From Pigmentiphaga sp. H8 (GTDB lineage: Bacteria > Pseudomonadota > Gammaproteobacteria > Burkholderiales > Burkholderiaceae_B): a stretch of 64,000 nucleotides of DNA. The notes beneath the pieces were generated by a model. It saw only the letters and a program-made list of their open reading frames with translations. It had not been told where the DNA came from and made no database searches. Position 1 is the first letter of the stretch; each line of letters starts with the position of its first letter. The stretch covers positions 3,906,001 through 3,970,000 of the forward strand of contig NZ_CP033966.1 of assembly GCF_003854895.1 (NCBI RefSeq). The letters are read 5' to 3'. Of this stretch, positions 37,003-44,185 are shown piece by piece. The position numbers and the translations under genes are program-made.

Positions 37003-37473
37003 ATGTATCGCCGCTTGCCGCTTCTCGTCCTTGCGCTGGTCTCTCTGTACGCCTGCTCCAAGTCCCCCCCGGACTCCCTCCCTTCCGCCGCGCTGGCGGC
37101 CTCGGCCGACGGCCCGCCCCGCTACGACGCCGAACTGGTCTACGTCGACTTCGCCGCCCGCGATCCGCGCGCGCTGGAAAAATACCGCCAGGGTCCTTTC
37201 ATCGTGACGGGACGCTTGCAGAAGATCCACATCGTCGGTGCCGGTGAATTGCAACTCGATCTGAAGGCGGCCGATCCGGCCCATCCGGTGCGGGTCTGGC
37301 TGAAATCCGATCCCGCCTGCGCCGGCGGGCGCGACTGTCCGGAGCAAGTGGCGCTGGATACGCTGCCGCGCGGCTTCAAGGTCTACCTGGAATGCGAGCG
37401 CGCCACGCTGCAGAACGGCATGCCCACCGTGGCCGACTGCGTGCTGACCGGGGCGCCGGGCCGCGCCAGCTAG
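37003..37473 (+). CDS. Small putative lipoprotein, OB-fold-like
   Basis: A 156-aa lipoprotein with lipobox SLYAC (C18). The mature domain has alternating beta-strand patterns (GPFIVTGRLQKIHIV, ELQLDLKAAD, GFKVYLECERATL) like the small OB-fold tRNA_anti-like domains found in envelope proteins. This is a pattern-based suggestion. Four cysteines in the mature part could form disulfides. It is probably cotranscribed with the preceding lipoprotein. Confidence 0.75.
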   Translation: MYRRLPLLVLALVSLYACSKSPPDSLPSAALAASADGPPRYDAELVYVDFAARDPRALEKYRQGPFIVTGRLQKIHIVGAGELQLDLKAADPAHPVRVWLKSDPACAGGRDCPEQVALDTLPRGFKVYLECERATLQNGMPTVADCVLTGAPGRAS

Positions 37474-37530
37474 GCGGGCGCCGTAGGCACGGGGGTTGCT
37501 GCACGCACACTTTCCGCAAGGAGAGCCATC

Positions 37531-38034
37531 ATGCCTGAACGCAAGACCATCGAGAAAGCCAAGCAGGACAAGCGCCAGGGCAAGTCCGCATCGACCCAGG
37601 CCGGCGAATTCGTCAAGGAACAGATCCACCACGTGCGCGAGGGCAGGCACGGCGTGCGCTCGACCAAGCAGGCCATCGCCATCGGCCTGTCGGAAGCCCG
37701 CCGCTCCGGCGTGGACCTGCCCGCTCCCAAGCCGGGCCGCGCCAGCGCGAAGACCCGGGCCAAGGCCGAACAGGACGTACGCAAGGGGGACGAGGCCCCG
37801 CACAAGAAATCGGCCACGCGCTCACGCGCGACCAAGACCGCGCTGAAACGGGAAGGCAAATCAGGAGCGTCGAAAAGCGCCCTGGCCGCCCATGCCAAGA
37901 CGGCGGCCAAGCGCCGCAGCGCGGCGGACAGGTCGGCCGCGGCGAAGAAGGCGGCTCGTACCAAGGGCGCGGCCGGACGCTCGGCAGCCGCCAAGAAGGC
38001 CGCCCGGACCCGGGCGGCCAACCGGCACGCCTGA
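37531..38034 (+). CDS. Lys/Ala-rich DUF6496-like protein with histone H1-like tail
   Basis: A 167-aa basic protein. The N-terminal part (ASTQAGEFVKEQIHHVREG, then STKQAIAIGLSEARRSG) matches the DUF6496 type. Residues 80-167 are a disordered Lys/Ala/Arg tail containing two copies of RSAAAKKAART. Such tails resemble histone H1-like proteins (compare BpH1 of Bordetella) and suggest nucleic-acid binding. A GGAG site precedes the ATG. Confidence 0.8.
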   Translation: MPERKTIEKAKQDKRQGKSASTQAGEFVKEQIHHVREGRHGVRSTKQAIAIGLSEARRSGVDLPAPKPGRASAKTRAKAEQDVRKGDEAPHKKSATRSRATKTALKREGKSGASKSALAAHAKTAAKRRSAADRSAAAKKAARTKGAAGRSAAAKKAARTRAANRHA

Positions 38035-38039
38035 GCGGG

Positions 38040-38354
38040 TCAGTGCAGCCGCGCGACCTTGCGGGCGATGACCTCGGCGCATTCGTCGCTGTCCGACGAT
38101 TGGAACAATCGATGGACGACGAATTCGGCGCCGGGGTCGACCCCCAGGGCTTCGGCGGCGGCGCGCCGCACTTCGGGGCTGGGGTTGCAGCAATAGACGC
38201 CGGCCTTTTCAGCCGCGGCCGCGGGTTCGGCACCCAGGTTGGTCAGCCACTCACGATCTTCGTTAAGCGCGCACCAACGCGACTCGCCGGCCGGATCAGT
38301 GGCCGCTACGACAAAACACACCAGCTTCTTACGATCAATCACCATTGTTGCCAT
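38040..38354 (-). CDS. Conserved-looking hypothetical protein
   Basis: A 104-aa soluble protein of unknown function, starting MATMVIDRKKLVCFVVAATD. It has Cys residues near CALNEDREW and a YCCNPSPEVRRAAAEALG segment that looks like a single HEAT-type helix pair. No signal peptide is visible. The ATG at 38354 is chosen because the upstream in-frame part is low quality. It is convergent with the DUF6496-like gene. Confidence 0.65.
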   Translation of the reverse strand: MATMVIDRKKLVCFVVAATDPAGESRWCALNEDREWLTNLGAEPAAAAEKAGVYCCNPSPEVRRAAAEALGVDPGAEFVVHRLFQSSDSDECAEVIARKVARLH

Positions 38355-38551
38355 GAATACGGCCCTCCAGCGTGCGCCCATCGTAGACCAACCGGGCCTC
38401 GATGTCAGCGCCACCATACTGGGATATCTACCTATCCCGTGGTTGGCGAAAACCCTTGTTGAAACACCCCAGGCAGGGAACCGTTAACATGCCGGTTGGA
38501 CTCGAACCGAGCCTTGCAAATTCCCCAGAACAAGCCGTAGAAGGAGCCAAC

Positions 38552-38788
38552 GTGACCGACCCTGAATTCATGAAGGGACAACTCACCGCCTTGCAAAACG
38601 TCGTGAGCATGCTGATTTCGGCCAACCCGAACGCCGAACAGCTGCGCCAGGTGATGCAAGCCATCGCGCAACAGGTGGAGCCCACGCTGAACGAAGCCCA
38701 CCCCTCGTTCAAGAAAGGCTGGCAGAACGTCATCGCCACCCTGTGCCAGACCGAGGAAGCCGGGTCCGACACGACCGGGCAACACTGA
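38552..38788 (+). CDS. Small hypothetical helical protein
   Basis: A 78-aa protein, VTDPEFMKGQLTALQNVVSM onward, predicted all-helical and acidic. I start it at GTG 38552 because a strong GAAGGAG site lies 6 bp upstream; an ATG at 38489 is in frame but lacks such a site. Function is unknown. It is convergent with the CinA-type gene. Confidence 0.65.
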   Translation: MTDPEFMKGQLTALQNVVSMLISANPNAEQLRQVMQAIAQQVEPTLNEAHPSFKKGWQNVIATLCQTEEAGSDTTGQH

Positions 38789-38809
38789 GACGGCGACGGC
38801 CGCGCCCTT

Positions 38810-39301
38810 TCAGGCGCGCGCTGCAAGATCCGCATAGTGCGGCAGGCGCTCCAGCGCATGCCGCGCCGCCCGCTCCCGGATGGCGTTGCGCCCGCCCGAG
38901 AAGCGGCGCGTCTCGCTATAGACGGTGATTTTCCCGCCCTGCCCCCGGAACACCCACGCGTAGCACTGGGTACCCGCCGGAACGCTGTCGCCTCCCCCAT
39001 CCGCCACGCCCGTGTTGGCGATCGCCACATTGGCCCGGCTGCGCGCCAGCGCGCCCCGGCCCATGGCCCGCGCCACGTGCTCGCTGGTCAGGTTGTAGAC
39101 GCGCAGGATCCGTTCGGGAACGCCCAGGGCATGCCGCTTCGCATCGGGCGAATACACGACGAAGGCGCAATCGAGCAAGGCGCCGGCCCCCTCCACGTCG
39201 GCCAGCATCGCCGCGATCAGGCCCGCGGTGCAGGACTCGGCGGTAACCAGCAGCAGCTTGCGCGCACGCATCTCGCGCGCGAGTTCTTCCACGGTCCGCA
39301 T
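38810..39301 (-). CDS. CinA C-terminal domain nicotinamide-nucleotide amidase
   Basis: A 163-aa stand-alone CinA C-terminal domain (PncC type), which deamidates NMN to nicotinate mononucleotide in NAD salvage. The signatures are LLLVTAESCTAGLIAAMLAD and a later GVADGGGDSVPAGTQCYAWV. The start at 39301 places the family N-terminus (TVEELAREMRARKLLLVTAES) correctly. The in-frame extension upstream is not homologous. It lies among small stress-type genes, and it could be a paralogue of a housekeeping pncC elsewhere. Confidence 0.85.
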   Translation of the reverse strand: MRTVEELAREMRARKLLLVTAESCTAGLIAAMLADVEGAGALLDCAFVVYSPDAKRHALGVPERILRVYNLTSEHVARAMGRGALARSRANVAIANTGVADGGGDSVPAGTQCYAWVFRGQGGKITVYSETRRFSGGRNAIRERAARHALERLPHYADLAARA

Positions 39302-39543
39302 GCGGATCTCCCGGATTCCGACGCCATGCTCCAGCACGCACCGTACCCGGCGCGTCCGGAAGGCCAGCTCCCGGCGGCCGCATGCATAAATCGCCAAGAC
39401 TGCGTGTAAATCCTGCCCGCCGCTGTGGCGTCCGGCCTGGCCAGGGTCCGATACCGCCGGGCTGCGCAGCCCAAGCAGGCTGGCACGGGGATTGCGACCC
39501 GGCGGGCTCGTCAGCAGAACCCTTCCCTATCTTGGAGAACTTC

Positions 39544-39798
39544 ATGCCTACGCTTACGAGCCAGAAGCGCCCCCGGGGCTTTGCCGCCATGGATCCGCAG
39601 AAACAGCGGGCCATTTCCGCCGAGGGGGGGCGCGCCGCCCACCAGTCGGGTAACGCGCACGAATTCAATTCGGAAGAAGCCCGGGCCGCGGGCGCCCTGA
39701 GCCACGCTCACCGCCAGCGCCGCGCGGCGGAGTCGCAGGCCCAGGCCCAGAGCCCTTCCCGCGAGGAAGCGGTGCAGACGAGCCCCGGAAGCTCGTGA
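39544..39798 (+). CDS. KGG-motif general stress protein
   Basis: An 84-aa hydrophilic protein of the YciG/KGG stress family. GFAAMDPQKQRAISAEGGRAAH and NAHEFNSEEARAAG match the repeat well, although the second repeat ends AGALSH rather than the canonical KGG. The tail is Gln/Ser-rich and disordered. A TTGGAGAA site precedes the ATG. Family members are induced by osmotic or acid stress and stationary phase. Confidence 0.88.
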   Translation: MPTLTSQKRPRGFAAMDPQKQRAISAEGGRAAHQSGNAHEFNSEEARAAGALSHAHRQRRAAESQAQAQSPSREEAVQTSPGSS

Positions 39799-39848
39799 CC
39801 CCCCCGGCCCCGGCCATCCGGCCGGGGCCTTGCCGGGCATCGATCGGC

Positions 39849-40280
39849 CTAGCGAAACAACTCCCCCGACGCACGCGCGGGCTCCGAAATGCCCGCCAGC
39901 GCATCGTCCGTTCCCCCGGCCCGGGTGGCCAGGTCCCCCAGCGAGACGACACCGACCAATTCATTGTTCGTGCCCAGAATGGGCAGGCGGCGTATCTGCT
40001 CGTCCCGCATCTTGGCCTTGACCGTCTCGGCATCCTCGTCCGCATAGCACCAGCTCACGTGAGGCGTCATGGCCTCCCTGACCCGCGTCGAGGCCGGCGC
40101 GCCGGCGGCGGTGCAGCGCACCGCGATGTCCCGGTCCGTCACGACCCCCACCAGCCGGCGGCCATCGCAAACGGGAACCGAGCCGATATCCAGGTCGGCC
40201 ATCAATTGCGCCGCGCGCTGGATGGGTTCGTCGGCGGACAGGAAGGCGACGTCGCGCGTCATGATTTCTGCGATCTGCAT
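39849..40280 (-). CDS. CBS-domain pair protein
   Basis: A 143-aa protein made of two CBS domains, starting MQIAEIMTRDVAFLSADEPI and containing GSVPVCDGRRLVGVVTDRDIAVR and RRLPILGTNNELVGVVSLGDLA. Such stand-alone pairs bind adenine nucleotides and act as energy or redox sensors. A GGAGATCAACC site precedes the ATG at 40280. It diverges from the LexA-box gene across about 160 bp. Confidence 0.9.
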   Translation of the reverse strand: MQIAEIMTRDVAFLSADEPIQRAAQLMADLDIGSVPVCDGRRLVGVVTDRDIAVRCTAAGAPASTRVREAMTPHVSWCYADEDAETVKAKMRDEQIRRLPILGTNNELVGVVSLGDLATRAGGTDDALAGISEPARASGELFR

Positions 40281-40402
40281 GGTTGATCTCCTGAAAAAAA
40301 CGCCGCGGATGCGGCGCCCTCCAGGGCGAGCAACCCCCATTCCCATGACGGCCACGAGGCCCGCCGCGCGAGCCTCTTGCTTTCGTCATGATTTTCAGCG
40401 GA

Positions 40403-40422
40403 TACTGTACATACATACAGTA
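40403..40422. promoter_or_regulatory. LexA (SOS) box
   Basis: TACTGTACATACATACAGTA contains a perfect CTGT-N8-ACAG core with symmetric flanking TA. It ends 15 bp before the start of the 95-aa gene at 40438 and is also 123 bp from the divergent CBS gene. Repression by LexA is inferred from the consensus. Confidence 0.8.
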
Positions 40423-40437
40423 ACGTGCGCGAAAACC

Positions 40438-40725
40438 ATGTATACCGTCACCCTGCAAGACTATCCCCAACTGCCCGAGGAACTCCGGCACCAGGCCGAG
40501 CGCCGCTACGCCCGCACGCTGGAAAAGGCGCTGGGCGGCACCGAAGGCCTTGCCGCCGCCTACAAGGCCTGGAATTGGGCCGAGGAATCGCTGGACGAAA
40601 TCTCGGAAGAAGATAAATCGCTGGCGCTGCGCTGGCAGCGCGCGGCCGTCAAGGCAGCCCAGGAAGGCTTCGCGGCACTGGGCGAAACCGACACGGCCTA
40701 CTTCGAGGTCAGGCTGGAACGCTAG
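40438..40725 (+). CDS. Putative SOS-controlled small protein of unknown function
   Basis: A 95-aa acidic, largely helical protein, MYTVTLQDYPQLPEELRHQA onward, ending AYFEVRLER. No known domain was recognised. The LexA box 15 bp upstream overlaps the place where its promoter must be, so it should be induced by DNA damage. The ATG is the only good start downstream of the box; the ribosome site is weak (GCGCGAAAACC). tRNA-His follows 85 bp later. Confidence 0.7.
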   Translation: MYTVTLQDYPQLPEELRHQAERRYARTLEKALGGTEGLAAAYKAWNWAEESLDEISEEDKSLALRWQRAAVKAAQEGFAALGETDTAYFEVRLER

Positions 40726-40810
40726 CGCCCTGGCCCGATTCGCGTAATCGCCAGAAATTCGCTAGAATAGCGGTCTCGCTTCTTCGGGCTTCCGATCAGG
40801 CGTTGCAAGT

Positions 40811-40887
40811 GGTGGCTGTAGCTCAGTTGGTAGAGTCCCGGATTGTGATTCCGGTTGTCGTGGGTTCGAGTCCCATCAGCCACCCCA
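40811..40887 (+). tRNA. tRNA-His (GTG)
   Basis: A complete cloverleaf with anticodon GTG in GATTGTGATTC. It shows the histidine-specific extra G at position -1 pairing with C73, the TTCGAGTC T-loop and an encoded CCA end. A TAGAAT -10-like hexamer lies at 40763. Confidence 0.96.
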
Positions 40888-41001
40888 CCCCGCATTCAGT
40901 ACCCGCGCCGACCCAGGCGTGGCGCCGATCCCCCAGGCCAGACGGCCGCGGGGATTTTTTATTGCCTGTTCGCAGGCCGCAGACCTACAAGAGCCCCAAA
41001 A

Positions 41002-41034
41002 ACAAAACGCCCCTGCATCGCAGGGGCGTTTTGT
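41002..41034. terminator. Terminator of the cold-shock gene
   Basis: A perfect 15-bp stem (ACAAAACGCCCCTGC and its complement) with a 3-nt loop lies 19 bp beyond the cold-shock stop, with T-rich flanks on either strand. It can also stop transcription from tRNA-His. Confidence 0.85.
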
Positions 41035-41052
41035 CAGGCCGGGACGAACGGC

Positions 41053-41256
41053 TTACAGGATACGGATCTTGGAAGCCTGCGGGCCCTTCGGACCCTGCAC
41101 GGCCTCAAAGCTCACCTTCTGGTTCTCGTACAGCGTCTTGCGGCCTTCGGCCTGGATTTCCGAGAAGTGGGCGAACAAATCCTTCCCCCCATCATCCGGC
41201 ATGATGAACCCGTACCCCTTGTCGTCGTTGAACCATTTAACGATGCCTGTCGCCAT
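41053..41256 (-). CDS. CspA-family cold-shock protein
   Basis: A 67-aa cold-shock domain protein, an RNA chaperone. RNP1 is KGYGFIMPDD and RNP2 is DLFAHFSEI. The start MATGIVKWFNDDKGYGFI is diagnostic. The gene has a long leader of about 125 nt if the promoter at 41389-41417 is used, as is usual for cold-regulated csp genes. Confidence 0.96.
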   Translation of the reverse strand: MATGIVKWFNDDKGYGFIMPDDGGKDLFAHFSEIQAEGRKTLYENQKVSFEAVQGPKGPQASKIRIL

Positions 41257-41388
41257 GATGCATTTCCTTCTTTGAATATGTGCGTACCGCGATAATCACT
41301 TAACCGGGATCAAGAACGGGGCGTGCCCAAATGGAAAGCCGACTTGCCGACCCAACCGAGAGAACCCTAGCCTGACACCTCGAAAATG

Positions 41389-41417
41389 ACTATGCGGCGC
41401 ATCGTGCGCTTAGTCAA
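41389..41417 (-). promoter_or_regulatory. Candidate sigma-70 promoter of the cold-shock gene
   Basis: On the minus strand, TTGACT (41417-41412) and CATAGT (41394-41389) are separated by 17 bp. Transcription from here would give a 5' leader of about 125 nt before the ATG. Confidence 0.5.
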
Positions 41418-41491
41418 CTCGTTTTCGTTTCCTTCGGATACAAGCATATTGCCGGGCGTGGGGTGTTTTATATGAATTTTTCTTTACCCAT

Positions 41492-41517
41492 ATATCCCTG
41501 CGTAAATGCAGGGATAT
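41492..41517. other. Perfect hairpin in the gene-free region
   Basis: ATATCCCTGC and its complement are separated by GTAAAT. The stem is perfect over 10 bp. It is not followed by a T-run on the plus strand. Role unknown: terminator, operator or small RNA element. Confidence 0.4.
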
Positions 41518-41873
41518 GACCCTTGCACGCCGCATTCCCAGAAATAGCGCGGCACATCGGCAACAAAGTGGACAAAATCAACTAATTTTTCCAGGGTTAA
41601 CGCGTAGATTTCACGAAATCAATCCCCTAAACCTATCGTTTTCCCGCATGAGGTAAATACCTACAAGAAAAATGTCCCCGTGCATTTGTGGCCGAGAAGA
41701 ATTTACAAGCTCCTCATCCAATAATTACATGGCAACAGCCTCTCCGATAATCCACGGCATGGTCCGCCGGGCACGGAACGGGAATTGCGGGTAAATCAAA
41801 GCGGCGTTACGCACCCACCACCCGGCGGGCATTCGCGCCCTTGCCCGCATCCATATAATCAAGGAGTAGGCTC

Positions 41874-42122
41874 ATGAATCAGCAGAAGCAACCGTCTTCC
41901 GGCCAGCAGACGCAAGCCGGCCAGCGCCCCCAGAACCCTCAGCAAAGCCAGCAGCAGCAAACGGGCAACCAGCAAGGGCAGAAAGGGACGTCCTCGCCGC
42001 ATCCCGACATGCAGCAAGGCCAGCAGCGGGGGCAAGGCCAACAACAGCAGGAACAGCAGCAACGGCAGCAGACCGGCCAGCAGCAAAAGCCCGGTCAGCA
42101 GCAACAGAAGTCCGGCCAGTAA
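41874..42122 (+). CDS. Glutamine-rich disordered small protein
   Basis: An 82-aa protein in which 39 residues are glutamine; the rest are mostly Gly, Pro, Lys, Ser and Thr. There are runs of up to four Gln and no hydrophobic core or signal peptide, so it should be intrinsically disordered. An AAGGAGTAGG site 7 bp before the ATG supports real translation, and CAG/CAA codons are mixed rather than a pure triplet repeat. Composition resembles hydrophilic desiccation or stress proteins; function is unknown. Confidence 0.75.
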   Translation: MNQQKQPSSGQQTQAGQRPQNPQQSQQQQTGNQQGQKGTSSPHPDMQQGQQRGQGQQQQEQQQRQQTGQQQKPGQQQQKSGQ

Positions 42123-42151
42123 GAAAGAAACGCTTGGACGAAGCGTATCGG

Positions 42152-42179
42152 CCGGCCAGGGCCCATGCCCTGGCCGGCA
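42152..42179. terminator. Hairpin after the glutamine-rich gene
   Basis: GCCGGCCAGGGC and its complement form a perfect 12-bp stem with a CCAT loop, located 30 bp after the stop and before the convergent hypothetical gene. No T-run follows. Confidence 0.5.
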
Positions 42180-42227
42180 TCCTGGAAAGCGCGGATCGGG
42201 CAGTGCCGGACGGATCCGGCCACGGCG

Positions 42228-42488
42228 CTACTTTCCTTTTTCGAGTTTGTCGATGTAGCGCCTGGCGGCTTTCTCGGCGTAGCGGTGGGCTTCGAATTCA
42301 GTGCCGAACACCTGGTCCTCGCCCAGGTGCTGGTCGGGGGGAATGGGGTGATATTGCGACCCCGGATCCAGCGATACCGTGGCGGTTCCCTCGAACAGCG
42401 ACGTCATGCCGTCCCGGGGGTGATTGACCGCGCGCGCGACGGTTCGTATGTAATAACCCTTGTAGTGCTCTCCTGCGCCTTCTGACAT
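42228..42488 (-). CDS. Hypothetical protein
   Basis: An 86-aa soluble protein, MSEGAGEHYKGYYIRTVARA onward, ending RRYIDKLEKGK. The pattern (YKGYYIRTVA, ATVSLDPGSQYHPIP, GTEFEAHRYAEKAARRYID) suggests a small alpha/beta fold of the kind seen in short uncharacterised stress proteins. The family is not recognised. The ATG at 42488 was chosen over a longer in-frame reading that lacks this character. It diverges from the GH13 gene. Confidence 0.7.
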   Translation of the reverse strand: MSEGAGEHYKGYYIRTVARAVNHPRDGMTSLFEGTATVSLDPGSQYHPIPPDQHLGEDQVFGTEFEAHRYAEKAARRYIDKLEKGK

Positions 42489-42646
42489 AGAAGTCTCCTG
42501 CAGACGGTACACCCATGAGGCAATGCCACGGCGGCGAAAGTTCAACCACCGCTGTCGCCTAGCGTACCGATCTGGCCTGCGGATTTCCCTTGGGAATATC
42601 ACTTGCTGGACCGCCCGCCCCGACAAGAACAAGGCCGGCAATCCGC

Positions 42647-44182
42647 ATGAATGGCACGCGCTCCGATGAAGCCTGGTGGAAAAACGCGGTGGTGTACCAG
42701 ATCTATCCCCGCTCGTTCGCCGATGCCGATGGCGACGGCGTGGGGGATATTCCCGGCATGCTCGCCCACCTGGACCACGTCCGCGATCTGGGCGCCGATA
42801 CCATCTGGGTGTCGCCCATATTCCGCTCGCCCATGGCGGACGCCGGCTACGACATCAGCGATCATTGCGACGTCGATCCCCTGTTCGGCACGCTGGACGA
42901 CGCGCAACGGCTGATCGATGAGGCGCACGCGCGAGGCCTGCGCCTGCTGCTCGATTTCGTGCCCAACCATACGTCCGACCAACACCCCTGGTTCCTGGAA
43001 GCGCGCTCGTCCCGCGCCAGCCCACGGCGCGACTGGTACATCTGGCGCGACGAGCCCAATGACTGGCGAGCGGCGCTGGGCGCCGGCAGCGCCTGGACCT
43101 GGGAAGAGCGCACGGGCCAGTACTACCTGCACTTCTTCCTGCCCCAGCAGCCCGACCTGAACTGGCGCAATCCCGAAGTGGTCGAGGCCATGCACGGCGT
43201 GCTGCGCTTCTGGCTGGATCGCGGGGTCGACGGCTTCCGCATCGACGTGGCCCACTGCATCGGCAAGGATCCGACCTTCTCCGACCATCCGCGCTGCCTG
43301 GCCGGAGAACCGCTGGTGGATTTCAACGACCAGCCCTACAGCCACGAGGTGCTGCGCGGCCTACGGCGGCTGGTGGACAGCTACCCCGGCCAGCGCGTCC
43401 TGGTAGGCGAGGTCAACATCCGTTCGACCGCCAGCATCGTCCAGTACTACGGCGCAGGCGACGAACTGCACATGTCGTTCAACTTCCCGCCGCTGGACGC
43501 GCCCTGGGATCCGGTCGTCTTCCGCACCTGCATACGCGAGGTGGATGCCCTGCTGCGCCCGGCCGACGCCTGGCCGACCTGGGTGCTGTCCAACCATGAC
43601 AATGTCCGGCATCGCACCCGCTACGACGGCTCGCTGCGCCGGGCGCGCGCGGCCGCGATCCTGCTGCTGTCGCTGCGCGGCACGCCGTTCCTGTTCCAGG
43701 GCGAGGAACTGGGCCTGGAAGACGCCCACGTCGATCCGCGCAGGCAGGTCGACCCGGGCGGACGGGACGGCTGCCGCGCGCCCCTTCCCTGGAAAGAGGC
43801 GCCGCCCCATGGCTGGGCCGGGGCCACGCCGTGGCTGCCCTTCCCGCCCGATCCGGCAGGGCGGGCGGCCGAACGGCAATGGGCCGACGACGGTTCCATC
43901 CTTCATCTCTATCGGCAGGCGCTGGCGCTGCGCAAGGCAAGCCCCGCGCTCAGGCTGGGGGACTGGGAAGAACTCGAATCCCCGCCCGAGGTCCTGGCCT
44001 TTCGCCGCCGCCGGGGCGACGACGTCCGCCTGGTATGCGTGAACTTCGCCACGCAGCCGCGGCGTTTCGCGCCACCTGGAACCTGGCGCATCGCGCTGTG
44101 CAGCGATGGCCAGGCGCCAGGCACCGCCTTCGGCGGAGAATTGGCGGGCGACCATGCCGTGATGCTCGAACCGGGGAACTGA
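42647..44182 (+). CDS. GH13 alpha-glucosidase
   Basis: A 511-aa glycoside hydrolase of family 13, oligo-alpha-glucosidase type, with no signal peptide. It starts MNGTRSDEAWWKNAVVYQIYPRSF. The catalytic nucleophile is D200 (GFRID), the acid E255 (VGEVN) and the third carboxylate D318 (SNHDN). The region LLDFVPNHTSDQHPWF is typical. It hydrolyses alpha-glucosides such as maltose or trehalose-related sugars. It is 3 bp from the next GH13 gene, and the two form an operon. Confidence 0.93.
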   Translation: MNGTRSDEAWWKNAVVYQIYPRSFADADGDGVGDIPGMLAHLDHVRDLGADTIWVSPIFRSPMADAGYDISDHCDVDPLFGTLDDAQRLIDEAHARGLRLLLDFVPNHTSDQHPWFLEARSSRASPRRDWYIWRDEPNDWRAALGAGSAWTWEERTGQYYLHFFLPQQPDLNWRNPEVVEAMHGVLRFWLDRGVDGFRIDVAHCIGKDPTFSDHPRCLAGEPLVDFNDQPYSHEVLRGLRRLVDSYPGQRVLVGEVNIRSTASIVQYYGAGDELHMSFNFPPLDAPWDPVVFRTCIREVDALLRPADAWPTWVLSNHDNVRHRTRYDGSLRRARAAAILLLSLRGTPFLFQGEELGLEDAHVDPRRQVDPGGRDGCRAPLPWKEAPPHGWAGATPWLPFPPDPAGRAAERQWADDGSILHLYRQALALRKASPALRLGDWEELESPPEVLAFRRRRGDDVRLVCVNFATQPRRFAPPGTWRIALCSDGQAPGTAFGGELAGDHAVMLEPGN

Positions 44183-44185
44183 GAC

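Larger units (their letters stand above)
41257..41873. other. 617-bp gene-free region
   Basis: No credible gene is visible on either strand. The region is AT-richer than its surroundings. It contains the cold-shock leader and promoter at its left end, a perfect 10-bp hairpin at 41492-41517, and the leader of the glutamine-rich gene at its right end. A small RNA is possible but not supported by any promoter-terminator pair I can see. Confidence 0.6.

Noticed and set aside
41874..42122. Simple CAG triplet-repeat tract rather than a gene
   Set aside because: Codons CAG and CAA are mixed and interrupted by other residues, and a strong ribosome site precedes the ATG.
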